A stretch of 64,000 bases of DNA. Origin: Labia minor. Lineage: Eukaryota; Arthropoda; Insecta; Dermaptera; Spongiphoridae. The position numbers were made by a program, and so were the translations under genes. Location: NCBI GenBank assembly GCA_963082975.1, contig OY720348.1, positions 68,225,719 to 68,289,718 on the forward strand. The letters are read 5' to 3'. Under the pieces are notes generated by a model. That model saw only the letters and a list, made by a program, of their open reading frames with translations. It did no database searches and was not told the DNA's origin. This document shows positions 28,331-39,599 of the stretch, in pieces (the first letter of the stretch is position 1; each line of letters begins with the position of its first letter).

Positions 28331-30240
28331 ATGAATTGATACAAGAGACGTTTGGATATTTAAAGTAAGGTACCAAAAGTCAGAAAGAAATTGGAGAAAC
28401 AAGAAAAATCATAAAAATACAACAATAAAGTAAAAACAAAAAATAGATCGGCCTAACAGGTGAAATTGAACATTTTTCAATTAAATAAGAATTTAGAGAT
28501 AGAAAGAGATTTTTTAGTATATAAGATTGTGAAGTGATAGCAAAAAATGTTTAAAAGAAAGGAAATGATAACTAAATAGGAGAGATGAGGTCTCCATTAT
28601 TATTATATATCTAATAAATAAAAACGAAATGATGATGGTGGTGATAAGAAAATGAATAAGATAATAATAAGACCAAAAAGGTTCATGGTAAGTGAATTAA
28701 GTTTATTTGATATTATAATAATTTATTTTAATTAAGAAATTAATAAATTTTATAACAAGATAGTGAAAGATGAGGAAATGAAATTTTAATTTTTTATTTC
28801 GATTTATTTCCATTTAATAAGTTAAATAAAATAAGGGTTCATGTTACTTATGTTGCAGATACAATATGGAGAACAGACAAATATAAATGGAATGAAGAAA
28901 AAATTAGAAAAAAGGGAAAAATACACATATAATTAGAAAATATTATTCTATATTTCATTGAATCCAATAATCAAAATATATGTAATTCTATGTATTTCAA
29001 TAGGCCTGTATGCGTATGATGTAATAGAAATATCAAAAATAAAATTACATTCAATGTAGAGACTAGAATTGTTATCCATGAGTATTCGGTTGGAGATGTT
29101 GCTTCCTTGAGAGTTCTTGTCAAAATGACTCCTCGAAAGATCTCACTTCAGCTTAAATAGAAAAAAGATAATATTACATTTCTAATCCGATAAGTGTCCT
29201 CTTTTGTTATTGAAAAAAATAAAATAATTTGAAAAGAAATCAATTTATTATTTTAATAAAAGCAAATATTAAATGTCAATCAATTATACTTGTATATCCA
29301 TTATTTTAATACTTATTCAATTTAAATTAGATTTCTTTTTATATTATGTTATATTATTTCTATTCTTATATTTTCATCTGTTAGATTGTCTTTTTATTAA
29401 ACATCTCTTAATTGAATAAATACATAAATAATTTAGATCTTATATATTTTTTAAAGTATATTTGAATCGTTGCAAACTAAAAGGTTTATTGGCGATTTTT
29501 TGACGGTTTATATATATAAAAATATTAATTAATATGCTTATTAAGGTTTTAGTTTCAGAAATAAGTTTATTAGCGGAATAAGTATAAATTATAAATTATT
29601 AATTATTTTAACCTTCAATTTAAAAGGAAAACATTTTTCCAACATATTTTTAGAAATATACTATTTCTAAAATCATCCCTACAATTTATTTTCTTTAAAG
29701 TGGATTCAAATTATTTAAATATTTAAATTAATTAATAATAAACAATGCGTTATGTTTTCAAAAATAGTTTCTTTCAAAGTTTCAAATTAAAGTTATTCTG
29801 ACATATTTATTTATTAGTTTATTATATTAATGAGATTTGAGAATTGCTATTTTATATTATATTTTTTAATAATTTATATATTTCATATACTTAACTTAAA
29901 TTGATCTAATTTTATTTTTTAATTTTTTCAGAAAGATAACTCCATACATCAATGAGAAAGAAGAAAAAGAAGGCAAGATGAGATCTTTGAAGAAATATCC
30001 ATCAATTTATTTTTATGTATTTATTTATTGAATTTATTGTATTTGTTATTGTATTTATATTGTAATAATTTATATATAATTATAATATGTAACTTGCTTT
30101 AATTTTTGAAAAACTACAAATAAAAAAAAAACAAATGTAAATAATTATGATGTTTTTATTTGAGGTTAAATTTCCTATCCTTTCCTTTTAAATTTCTATT
30201 CCTCATATATATATATCAATTGAATTTTTTATTCCTATTT
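28331..30240 (+). repeat. 1.9-kb duplicated segment, copy 1
   Basis: The segment starting atgaattgatacaagagacg is repeated at 53882-55795 with only scattered differences, for example gcgttatg versus gagttatg near 29745/55300. It contains modules of the dispersed family: ttgttatccatgagtattcg near 29070 and the cagaaagataactcc module near 29929. The offset to its partner (~25551) differs from the ~27.9-kb period of the larger tandem duplication, so this is a separate event. No coding frame is present. Confidence 0.9.
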
Positions 30241-31248
30241 TCCTCTCCTTTTCAATATCCAATCATCATTGGTTAAATTCTAAATAAATTATGCTAGAAA
30301 AATAAAAATGGATAGAATACATAAAAGTTATAGACAGATAGATAGATAGGAATAAAAAAAAGAATATGTCTTATTAATCTAAATATAATAATAAAAATGA
30401 GAGATGAGATTTTCATTTTTATTATTAATTATTAGATATCTAAAAAGAAGAAGTGAGATGCTGATAAGAAAATGTAGGATATTTGTGTTTACAAGGCTCA
30501 TGAGAGATTTCAATTGTTCTTTACTCTACACAACCCTGTTTAAATAAAAAACAAAATTTAATTAAAAAATATCGATGTGTATAATATATTAACTTATAAA
30601 TATAAATAAAACAAGGATAATCTAGAAATAAAAATTTTGACTTGTGAGAGTGAGAAAAAGATAAAAATTATAGATGAGATAAACATTTTTATTATTATAT
30701 ACTAAATTAATTGATATGATAAAAAATAGAAATTAAATAATATTTTCATAAGTGATATGCAATGAAGGAAAGATACATAAAGATGCTGAGACAACAGAGA
30801 ATCAGAAGGAAGGGGTAATTAATAATAATATATATATCGAATAAGTAAATAAAATTGTAATAGTGAAATAGGATATAAATATTATTTAATAATCATAAGA
30901 AGTAAAACTTATTTGAAATTGGATGAAATATTTAGACATTTTTTCAACAAATTTTAAAGTTTTTCTAAAATCATCCCTACAATTTATTTTATTTTTTATT
31001 TAAAGTCGATTCAAATTATTTAAATATTTAAATTAAATAAGAATAAAGAAAGAGTTACATTTTCATAAGTATTTTCTCTCAATTAAAGTGATAATTATTA
31101 TTACTATTTCATTGATTGGTTTTTGATTGGAGATGTTGCTCCCTTGGCATTTCATATTAAAGTGACTCTGTGAGAGGAACCACTTCATCTAATATAGCAA
31201 AAAGTTAATATATTAATATTACAATTCTAATCTGATAATTATCCTCTA

Positions 31249-31410
31249 TTTTGATTATTATTTATTTATTATTATTATTTATTTATTTATTTATTATTAT
31301 TATTTATTTATTTATTTATTATTATTATTTATTTATTTATTTGTTATTATGATTATTATTATTAAAATTTATTTATTTAATATTATTAATATTTATTTAT
31401 TAATCAAAAT
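31249..31410. repeat. TTTA/TTATT microsatellite
   Basis: Mixed (TTTA)n and (TTA)n repeats. The partner in the second tandem unit (about 59187-59315) is visibly shorter, so this locus has changed length since the 27.9-kb duplication. Confidence 0.9.
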
Positions 31411-32383
31411 TCACGCTTTTACTATGCAATCATTGATAAAAAATTATGATATCGATGAAATATGAATTTATTCGTGTTTAGATTCAGAAATGGAAGAAAA
31501 TGATATCTAATAAATAAATATATCTCTTGTATTTAAAAAAGTAGTACTATACCTAAAATATTTGGAAAAAATCACGCTTTTTCTATGAATTGATGACTTT
31601 CTGTAATATTTATGAAATACTACTAATAATAAAAAAAAACAAATTTAAATAATTTTGAAATATTTATTTGAAGTTAAATTTCCTGTCCATTTCTTTTCAT
31701 TTTCTAATCCTAAATATACTAGATAAATATCAATAAAATTTTCGAAATAATAATAAATAAAGAGTAATATTTTCATAAGTATCTTCTCTCAATTAAAGTT
31801 ATAATTGTTATTATTATTTAACTCTCTTAACATTGGATTCAATGGAGAGTATAAAATTTGAATGTTGTTATCCATGGGTTTTTGATTAGAGATGTTGTTC
31901 CTTGAGATATCAAGGCAGTGTCCTTGTGAAAGGCCTCACTTCAGCTTAAATAATAAAAATTAATATATATAATAGATATATTAAATGATTCTAATCCGAT
32001 AATATTTCTCTTATGTTATTGAAAAAAATAAAATAATTTCAAAAGAAATAAATTTACTTTTGAATAATAGCAAATATTAAATGTCACTCAATTTTCAATT
32101 ATACTACTATAGTATATCAATTAATGTTTATTTTAATTCTTTATTAATTTTAAATTAAATTTCTTGTTATAGTATATTATTTCTAGTCTTTTCTTTTTAT
32201 ATATTACATTGGTTTTTATTTGGCTCTTTATTTTAAAATAATTTTCAATGATTTAAAAATTTAATAAAATTATCGAAAATTTGTCCAATCATATTTTTTT
32301 GTTATTTCAGAAAGATAACTCCATACAATTAGTGTTAATAAAGTTATAATTGTTATTATTATTTATCTATCTAAACTCTAAAC

Positions 32384-32613
32384 CAGTGATTCTTAACCTT
32401 TTTTTACCGCGGCACACTTTTAACGGTTTAAAAATTTGTCGGCACACAAAGAAAAAGATAAGTTTACCGAATTGAAAAAAGTGGTCGCAAAAACGGTTTA
32501 CCTTTTTTTTAGAACCTAATTGGAAAAATTTAGAAAAAAAATCGGAAATGTTTAAGAGCTTCTTTACATTAGTAATAATTTGGTGGCACATTTTGATAAG
32601 TTAAGAATCACTT
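32384..32613 (+). mobile_element. hAT-type MITE, 230 bp
   Basis: Terminal inverted repeats cagtgattcttaac and gttaagaatcactt bound a 230-bp non-coding body containing the ggcacac motifs common near hAT ends. Perfect 8-bp target-site duplications, ctctaaac, flank it at 32376-32383 and 32614-32621. hAT elements make 8-bp duplications and start CAG. It sits inside a dispersed-repeat copy and is repeated at 60297-60526. A 74-residue reading frame across it is spurious. Confidence 0.92.
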
Positions 32614-33309
32614 CTCTAAACCTTTGATTCAATTGAGAATATAAAATTTGGATGTTGTTATCCATGAGTATTCTATTGGAGATGATGCTCCCTTGAAATT
32701 TCTTGTCAAAGTGACTCTGTGAAAGGCATCACTTCAGCTTAAATAGCAAAAAGTTAATATATTATACAATTCTAATCCGATAATTATCATCTTTTGGTTT
32801 TGAAAAAAATAAAATAATTTCAAAAGAAATAAATTTATATTTTTGATAATTTATATATTTAATAACGAAAAGTGTTCTAATCTTAATTTTGATTTTTCAG
32901 AAAGATAACTCCATACATCGATGAGAAAAAAGGAGAAGAAATATTGATGAATTTTTATGTATTTATTTATATATTTATTTATAATTATCATATGTAACTT
33001 TTTCTGTAATTTGTGAATGAATACTAATAATAAAACGAACAAATGTAAATAATTATGAAGTTTTAATTTGAAGTAAACATTCTTATCTTTACCTTTATAT
33101 ATTCCTATTCATCATATATACTCATTACATACATATATATATATATATACCAGTTTAAATTCGAATTAAAAAAATGTTCCAATGATACAAAATTAAATAC
33201 AATGTTGAAATACCAAAATAATAAAAAAAATAGTTCATTTAATAATTTAACTTTATATTGAAAGAAAAATAAACAGTAAAAATATAAATATAGGTAAAAC
33301 GAATTTAGG

Positions 33310-33600
33310 AGAGACTCTAATACAATGAATATACACGTAATTAAGTTTTAACACGGAGATTGGTTCCAGAAAAAACCACTAAAAAAACGTATAAAACAAA
33401 ACATTGATCTTATGGAAAATTGGTGATTGGTTCCTTATCTCTAAAACCTATGAAAATTAGAGAAAAATAGGGATTTTTTAAGAATATGTATTCAGGTTTA
33501 TTTATTAAATCACAGATATAATGTGTATTTAAGCATAATTATTAAAGAAAAAAAATAAGCACTCTAAGCTTGATAGTTCTTACAGTGGCTTCGTTTAAAC
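33310..33600 (-). mobile_element. Tigger/pogo element, 3' half (split)
   Basis: Read on the minus strand from 33600, the sequence continues the Tigger transposase N-terminus found at 49164-49289: after the shared gtttaaac the frame gives EATVRTIK, then loses similarity and reaches a stop. Further out, tacacg / ttttaacacggagattgg near 33331-33363 resembles the ttacacg / ttaacacggattg end of the other half, as expected for Tigger terminal repeats. The central part of the transposase is missing, so the element was already internally deleted. The exact outer end is uncertain. Confidence 0.72.
33593..33600 (+). repeat. Outer 8-bp flank gtttaaac, left
   Basis: This 8-bp palindrome directly precedes hAT-type copy 1. 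The same 8 bp follow copy 2 at 49164-49171. Within the split Tigger frame these bases encode the end of the FGLN stretch, so they were originally one site. Confidence 0.95.
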
Positions 33601-34356
33601 CAGTGGCGAACCTAGAACTTTTGCCGCCCGGGGCGATCTCCAGTTTGCCGCCCTTTTTATTATAAGTCAATCAAACAGTGGTATTTATAAATTAATGCAC
33701 ATAAATAAATTATTAAGTTATTTAATCAATATTAATTAATACACAGAGAGTAAATTTTTTATACATATTTGTATGCACTCGTAACATATTAATATAATAT
33801 TTACTCTTCTAGCTTTCATACTAGAAAAATCGTGTAAAATGCTCTCAAAATTTATATTTATATTTTTTCCACCGGCCTGCTTTTCAAAAGAAAAATCGAT
33901 AATTTAAAAAAATATTGCTATATCACTTCAAAGTAATCATAGAAACTTTTCAAAAGAAATGACATCTATAAACTGATATCAAAAAATTTTAGTTAGGAAA
34001 AATTGCTGAACAAAATCGTAAAGATGCGTTTACGAATTCAACGAATTTTAATGAATACAATAAAATAAAATTATTATCCTGTTCTTGGAAGTAGAATTTA
34101 AAATTTACACTAAAATGTATTTATTTACACCGAGGAATAATATTCGAAATCATATAGTTAATCATAATTTATATAAATCAAATAGTAAACTTATAATAAT
34201 CATAATAATCATTTATTATTTAAGAAAGAAAAAAAAATAAATATGAAATGAATACGTTGCTTTTTACAACTATAACTAAATATAAAAAATGCCGCCCCAA
34301 GATAAGTGCCGCCCGGTGCGGACCGCACCCCCCGCACCCCCCTAGGTACGCCACTG
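33601..34356 (+). mobile_element. Non-autonomous hAT-type element, copy 1
   Basis: It begins cagtggcgaacctaga and ends ctaggtacgccactg, imperfect inverted repeats with GC-rich subterminal gccgcccgg motifs at both ends and an AT-rich, non-coding middle. The flanks are mismatched (gtttaaac left, aggtaatt right), unlike a simple insertion. Copies at 48419-49163 and 61533-62290 are nearly identical apart from small indels. Confidence 0.92.
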
Positions 34357-34364
34357 AGGTAATT
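34357..34364 (+). repeat. Inner 8-bp flank aggtaatt, left
   Basis: It directly follows copy 1 and is identical to the 8 bp directly preceding copy 2 (48411-48418). Confidence 0.95.
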
Positions 34365-34548
34365 AGAGTTTTTATATCAATAAATGAGACAATTAACTAA
34401 ATTAAATAATTTCATTTGAATCAAATATATATTTGAAATACTGGTTTTGTTTAAGATGGTATCAATTCACTCTCTTTAATACAAACAATAAATTTATTAT
34501 TCTACTGTTAACTTATCAAGTAACGTTATATTTCTATTCTTATTCGTC

Positions 34549-34800
34549 TTAATATTATATTTTTACTATCTCGCCAGAGATAGTATTGCGATCATCAAAA
34601 TTTGCGATGTCGAGATTTTGATGTTTTTATACGTTTTGAAGATTCCCGAATCATTTTAACTAAGGTTGAGAAAAATGTCTGTCTGTGTGTGTGTATGTGT
34701 GTGTATGTATGTAGACAAGATTACGCAAAAACGGTTTGAGCTAGAATCATGAAATTTGTGAAAGGGCCGAGCGATAGCTCGGTGTTCCAGGTATTAATAT
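34549..34800 (+). repeat. Dispersed repeat with TG-rich tract and gagcgatagctcgg palindrome
   Basis: It includes tctcgccagagatagtattg, a (TG)n-like run with tgtgtatgtatg, the stretch acgcaaaaacggtttgagct, and an ending ccgagcgatagctcggtgtt. It is repeated at about 62497-62710 with a shorter TG tract and one changed base in the palindrome. A reverse copy of its end abuts the Tigger 5' end near 49805-49840. It has no coding capacity, and looks like a retroelement tail or other interspersed repeat. Confidence 0.65.
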
Positions 34801-35059
34801 TATATTTATATATTATATGAATACCATTGTTCCCTGTAAAATATAAATCAAATTGTGCATTATATACAATCAATTAATTACAATAAGTATATTCAAATTG
34901 CATACCCTTGTAAAAGTTAAAAATTCGCCCGAAATACAATCATCAATATTAATATTAATCAGTTAAATATATAATATTTTAAAGATATAAACATAAAACT
35001 ATAAAGTATATAACATTAATCAAAGTAAGAATCAAAAATAATCTTTAGTCAGCATTAAT

Positions 35060-35215
35060 AAGCCTTTTATTCAAACGGTGTGTATTAATAAATTTTAAAT
35101 AATTTTCTTTTTACATTAATTTCATACCTAAAAATATTTTACCTGTATGAATTGCTAAATTAAAATTTAAATATGATTAAATTAAATTTAAAATGCTTTT
35201 TCGTGTAAGAAATAA
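35060..35215 (-). pseudogene. Decayed C2H2 zinc-finger 3' end downstream of ZNF-A
   Basis: On the minus strand this resembles the last two fingers and stop region of ZNF-A: a stretch like aattcatacagg (the IHTG linker), then aatttattaatacacac and a final tttgaataaaaggcttatt matching the end of ZNF-A (tttgaaaaacaggcttaat). Cysteine codons are largely lost and stops interrupt the frame. It is a truncated tandem paralogue, also present in the second tandem unit near 62990-63145. A similar relic lies past ZNF-B near 46786-46860, so the decayed segment predates the split of ZNF-A and ZNF-B. Confidence 0.65.
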
Positions 35216-35415
35216 AATAAGGATTTTTATAGTTTCTTTTTTATTTACAATAATTATAGTTTAATAAAATGACATAGTTTAGATTTGTATAAATGAATAA
35301 TAAATACATTAACATAAGAATAATAAAATGATAGTATTCTTAAATATAATAGATAATTAGTAATAGTATATTAATTACTAGAGCAAATAAAATACTAAGT
35401 TAAATAAATCAGATT

Positions 35416-35421
35416 TTTATT
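35416..35421 (-). promoter_or_regulatory. Poly(A) signal of ZNF-A
   Basis: AATAAA on the minus strand lies 80 bp past the ZNF-A stop. The same conserved context, aataaaaatctgat, follows ZNF-B at 46561, which supports use as a 3'-end signal. Confidence 0.6.
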
Positions 35422-35500
35422 GATTTAAACTATAATTTGTGCTATAAAGTAGAGAAGCTATATTTAAAGAAAATCTTGTTTTCATTATTAAGCCTGTTTT

Positions 35501-37401
35501 TCAAACATTATGTATTAGTAAATGTTTATGTAAACTTGATTTAACTTTAAATTTCTTTTCACAATAATTACATTCAAAAGGTTTTTCTCCTGTATGAATT
35601 AATAAATGCGTTTTCAAATTTGATTTCATATTAAATTTCTTTTCACAATAATTACATTCAAAAGGTTTTTCTCCTGTATGAATTAGTAAATGATTATTTA
35701 AACTTGTTTTTCGATTAAATGTTTTTTTACAATAATTACATTCAAAAGGTTTTTCTCCTGTATGAATTAGTAAATGATTATTTAAAATTGTTTTGCGATT
35801 AAATGTTTTTTTACAATAATTACATTCAAAAGGTTTTTCTCCTGTATGAATTAATAAATGTTTTGCTAAATCAGATTTCTGCTTAAATCTCTTTTCACAA
35901 TAATTACATTCAAGCGGTCTTTCTCCTGTATGACTTAATAAATGAAAATCTAAATGTGATTTCGTTTTAAATTTCTTTTCACAATAATTACATTTAAAAG
36001 GTTTTTCTCCTGTATGAATTAGTAAATGATTATATAAAATTGTTTTTCGATTATATGTTTTTTTACAATAATTACATTCAAAAGGTTTTTCTCCTGTATG
36101 AATTAGTAAATGATTATTTAAAGTTGTTTTTCGATTAAATGTTTTTTTACAATAATTACATTCAAAAGGTTTTTCTCCTGTATGAATTAGTAAATGATTA
36201 TTTAAAATTGTTTTTCGATTAAATGTTTTTTTACAATAATTACATTCAAGCGGTCTTTCTCCTGTATGACTTAATAAATGAAAATCTAAATGTGATTTCG
36301 TTTTAAATTTCTTTTCACAATAATTACATTTAAAAGGTTTTTCTCCTGTATGAATTAGTAAATGATTATATAAAATTGTTTTTCGATTAAATGTTTTTTT
36401 ACAATAATTACATTCAAAAGGTTTTTCTCCTGTATGAATTAGTAAATGATTATTTAAAATTGTTTTTCGATTAAATGTTTTTTTACAATAATTACATTCA
36501 AAAGGTCTTTCTCCTGTATGAATTAATAAATGTCTATCTAAATCAGATTTCATCTTAAATCTCTTTTGACAATAATTACATTGATTACGATTTTCTTCTT
36601 TATGGATTGAATCAGTTTCTTCCTCAAATTTTTCTTCTAAATATTTCTCTCTATCCTTTTTGAGTTTTACATTATTTTTTAAAATTGAAAATATTTGTTT
36701 ATGAAAACATTTTTTTAAATGTTTCGATAAAAATTCCTCACTTATAAAATTCATATGACAGTAAACGCAAGAATATAGAGGACCTGAAAAAAAAGAATTG
36801 TTTTCGTTATTTTAAATCTTAATATTTTATATATCTAACTATTTTATAATTCAATTTAAGGAATAATATCATTTCAAATAATATTTAAAAAATTAATTTT
36901 AGTGACATTAACATTACTTTCGATCAAAAATTAGAAATAAAAATTACCGGAAATTATTAATGAAATAAATATTTAATTTTAGCTATAAAAAATATTTTAT
37001 TTTTATTCAAATAAGTTTTAATAGCATTTAAATTAATATTTAATTTTGTTTAAAATAATATTTTTTATTTTCTATAATATTTAATTTAATTTTTATTAAA
37101 CAAATATTTACTTTTTTTACAAAATAATTTAATTTAACCTACTCCACAGATATATATGCATTTTTTAATAGTTTTTATTTCGTAAACTAGGGGCATCCCC
37201 AAAAATATCATAAGAAATGTTTATTAGAATAAAAAAAGGAATGCACTGGTAAAGTTTTATTCTAATCCACGTTAAAATAACTTTTTTGTATAATTACCAT
37301 TTTAGTGCCAATTACCATTACTTTCGATGAAAAAAAATATAGTTATAAAAATTACCTATATATATTGGGTATTTTCTGTTTTCTTGTGGATTCAGATCCA
37401 T
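35501..37401 (-). CDS. ZNF-A: 13-finger C2H2 zinc-finger protein, two exons
   Basis: Exon 1 is 37356-37401, starting ATG and encoding MDLNPQENRKYPIYI plus one base. The intron is 36784-37355 (572 bp, phase 1, GTAATT...CAG). Exon 2 runs 36783-35501, giving 442 residues. The single-exon ATG at 36754 is not the real start: the upstream exonic codons supply SCVYCH, completing an N-terminal C2HC-type finger (CVYC, then H and C in KHLKKC). A charged linker (residues ~50-80) follows, then 13 tandem 28-residue C2H2 fingers with CNYC, HLLIH and TGEKPF linkers. Finger pairs repeat nearly verbatim; the NRKTILNN and KTKSHLDF types recur as blocks. Poly-finger proteins of this kind bind DNA in the nucleus. 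No effector domain is visible, so target and effect are unknown. ZNF-B is an inverted paralogue ~8 kb away with the same exon structure. Confidence 0.9.
36784..37355 (-). other. ZNF-A intron, enlarged by an insertion
   Basis: Donor GTAATT and acceptor TTTTTTTCAG on the minus strand, phase 1. The part next to exon 2 matches the 145-bp intron of ZNF-B. A donor-like stretch appears twice (aaaaattacc near 36940-36950 and 37347-37356) with actttcgat beside each, so an extra ~410 bp lies between a ~70-bp duplication. That extra DNA includes a dispersed-repeat copy (gtaaactagggg, cactggtaaagttttatt near 37180-37280) also found near 44045-44145. Confidence 0.7.
37175..37285 (+). repeat. Dispersed repeat, copy in ZNF-A intron
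   Basis: Shares cgtaaactagg, a poorly conserved middle, and cactggtaaagttttat followed by ctaatccacgtta with 44045-44150. Non-coding; class unknown. Confidence 0.6.
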
Positions 37402-37829
37402 TTTTACTTGATTGATGTATTATCAAGTGAAGATCTGTGTCAAATATATTGAATAATTAACTTTTCTGAGATAAACGAGAAGGTACGGATACTCTGTGAA
37501 GAAATGTCACCGATGATATCAGCAACGATCAACGATATTCGTCTCACCGACTATCCCTATGTGTGTTTGTTAGTGTTAGTTCTCTTTGCATCCACAAGAG
37601 GTGCGAATTTAAAAAAATTGTGTGTGCCATTTTTTAAATTGAAATTATATTTGTTTTTATAATAAATATAATAATTTTATTTGTTCTTTTATTTCATCGA
37701 TCTGAATTTGTATAGAATAATTATTAATTAAAATTATTAATTAATTAATTGATAATTCTATAGAAACTGTTAAGTTATATTTAATAGTGATATCTTTAAA
37801 AATTGAAAGATCTATCTTTGTGGGTCCAC

Positions 37830-38259
37830 GGAACTCGAAATTGTTTGGCCGCAGTAACATCATTTCTCCAAGTGTCCCTATTCTGAGCTGCACACATCTA
37901 ACTAGTATTTTCTCCCATCTCTCCCACGCTGTTTTCGACATTGTCCGCACCACAGACCATCCGTTACCGCACACCTCGTCCTTGGTCTTCTAAAAGAACA
38001 TTTCCCAACAAATATATTTTTCTCCTGCCCAACGCAACCTTCTCAATTTTATGACCCTAACTGGAGATGCATAGAGGTCATGGAATTATTCATCGTTATG
38101 CAGTCTACGCCATTTCCTGGTGACCTCATCTTTCTTTGGCCCATAAACGCCTCGAAGAATCCTCTTCTCAAATACTCTAAATCTACTCTCATCTCCTAAG
38201 GTCATAGACCACACCTCACACCCATACAATATAACCACCAAAATAATTGTTCTATATAA
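37830..38259 (-). pseudogene. Non-LTR retrotransposon reverse-transcriptase tail, degenerate
   Basis: Minus-strand translation gives recognisable pieces of the conserved region downstream of the RT domain: LYRTIILVVILYGCEVWSMT, then FEKRILRGVYGPKKDEVT, then KWRRLHNDE with a stop where the family continues, then RRLRWAG, and in another frame AAQNRDTWRNDV. This order (YGCE, then FGPKRDEVTGEWRKLHNEEL, then RMRWAGHVARM) is characteristic of arthropod non-LTR elements. The frame is broken by at least one stop and frameshifts, and the 5' part is absent, as in typical 5'-truncated relics. It lies between ZNF-A and the La pseudogene inside the composite block. Confidence 0.75.
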
Positions 38260-38264
38260 TTAAT

Positions 38265-38935
38265 TTTGATTTCCTTTGATAACAATTTTGACGAGAGAAG
38301 CCCCTTTTCTGCATGATATCAGGCGCTTCCCGATAGCAACCTCAATTTAAATACATTTTTCTCGAATATTATTACCCTTCGTAATTACTGAACCTAAGTA
38401 TTTATTCTATTCATTTTACAATTCTAAGTTTCTTATGTTAACACTATTGCTACTAAATATTTAGTTTTAACTATTTAATTAAATACAAAATAATATATAT
38501 ATATATATATATATAGTAGAAATGATCAAAATCTTTCAACCAACTAGGTAGATAAATTAAACCAAAAAATTTATTCGAAAATTCTAATTCAAAAAAACTA
38601 AGTCTTTTCTAATTGTAATACCTAATATTAGAATTGTTAAGGATTTAATTCAAATATTGAATATATATATAAATATAATTTTGATATTAATAATTTTCTT
38701 TGTGAAGAGTAGATGTATAGTATTTCTCTCAATAGGGCTTTTATTCTATTTTTGGATACATCTCCTTTTAATTTAACTATACAAAAATGAGAGGAAAGTA
38801 AAAAATTGTTTTGCTTTTACTTGATTAAAGTTTTGAAAATAATTATATATTAATTAAATTATTAGAAATTCTAAATTACTGATCAGGATTTTACATAAGT
38901 ATTATAAATAAGATATATCTTTAATATTATCTAAA
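38265..38935. other. AT-rich spacer
   Basis: Contains the diverged continuation of the RT relic near 38265-38340 and an (AT)n run at about 38491-38514. Nothing else was recognised. Confidence 0.5.
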
Positions 38936-39244
38936 ATGGAACGAGGAAAGGCGCAAAGAGATAATGATTAGAATAATTTTCCACAAGAAGGTCTCACCTT
39001 AGATAACTTTTATGAATTTTTTGCTCCGTATGGAGCTATAGAAAATATTCAGATGCGAACTTAAATTGATAATGCAGCAAATAAAACTATTTTTAAAGGA
39101 TCCGTTTTTGTAATATTTAAAGAAAAAGAAAAAGCCGAAGAATTTTTAAAAATAGATTCAATCAAATACAATGAACAAGAGTTAATTAAAAAATGGAAAG
39201 AAGCTTAGAAAGGAAAAGAAAAGAAAAGAACGAATGGAGAATAA
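38936..39244 (+). pseudogene. Processed pseudogene of La protein (RRM region)
   Basis: The plus-strand frame reads FPQEGLTLDNFYEFFAPYGA, IENIQMRT, then FKGSVFVIFKEKEKAEEFL and YNEQELIKKWKEA. This matches the first RNA-recognition motif of the La/SSB autoantigen homologue, which binds UUU-OH ends of RNA polymerase III transcripts. Stops interrupt the frame at codon 12 (TAG, 38969-38971), after QMRT (TAA) and after WKEA (TAG), and no intron is present. It appears to be an intronless, 5'-truncated retrocopy fragment, followed by an A-rich, lysine-like end (aaaggaaaagaaaagaaaag). It cannot make a functional protein. The identification rests on recalled family motifs, not on a search. Confidence 0.72.
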
Positions 39245-39265
39245 GTTAATTCAAAATGCTCTAAA

Positions 39266-39335
39266 GCATGGGTGTCTAAACTAGACCATTCGTGGGCCAC
39301 GTTGCAGAAAAAATTATGCTGGGCCGCACATAAAT
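39266..39335 (+). mobile_element. hAT (Charlie-like) terminal fragment
   Basis: The stretch gggtgtctaaactagacc followed by cgtgggccacgttgcag and gggccgcaca is typical of Charlie-like hAT ends. No matching opposite end or target duplication was confirmed. A possible partner is the caggggtcgtcaaact end (complement) at ~43420-43434, but intervening insertions make this uncertain. Confidence 0.45.
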
Positions 39336-39367
39336 ATTTTTTCAAGAAATGGAAATAAAATTAACTA

Positions 39368-39479
39368 CAGTAAAACCTCTCTCTAGGACACGTCTAATAG
39401 TTACTTCATTCATTTTAATTCACAATAAATATAGTTTTTAAGAGTATTTTGAGAATGTCCTTGTAGAGAGGTATTACTG
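39368..39479 (+). mobile_element. pogo/Tigger-like MITE, 112 bp, TA target
   Basis: Inverted ends cagtaaaacctctctctagg and ccttgtagagaggtattactg are flanked by TA on each side (39366-39367, 39480-39481). No coding sequence. TA duplications and cagta ends fit pogo/Tigger-derived MITEs. Confidence 0.75.
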
Positions 39480-39599
39480 TATATATAGTTTTATTAAAAT
39501 AAAATATAACTTCTTTTTTTATAATTTTTTTATTTGAATTATAGAAATATTTATAAAATTATATCTCAAAGGGTTTTGGGTTTATTTTTTATATCTTAT

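Larger units (their letters stand above)
30241..33300 (+). repeat. Dispersed AT-rich repeat family, forward block
   Basis: Non-coding. Forward modules recur here: the ctagaaaaataaaaatgg module near 30295, the gattcaaattatttaaatat module near 31007, ggagatgttgctcc near 31129, 31880 and 32680, and cagaaagataactcc at 32308 and 32898. The stretch 30868-30950 (aatagtgaaataggatataa onward) also resembles the insertion inside the satellite long monomer. All of this is repeated at 58.2-61.2 kb by the tandem duplication. Confidence 0.8.

Noticed and set aside
32367..32591. 74-codon frame, repeated at 60280-60504
   Set aside because: It spans a hAT-type MITE and its duplicate; identity comes from the tandem duplication, not from coding constraint.
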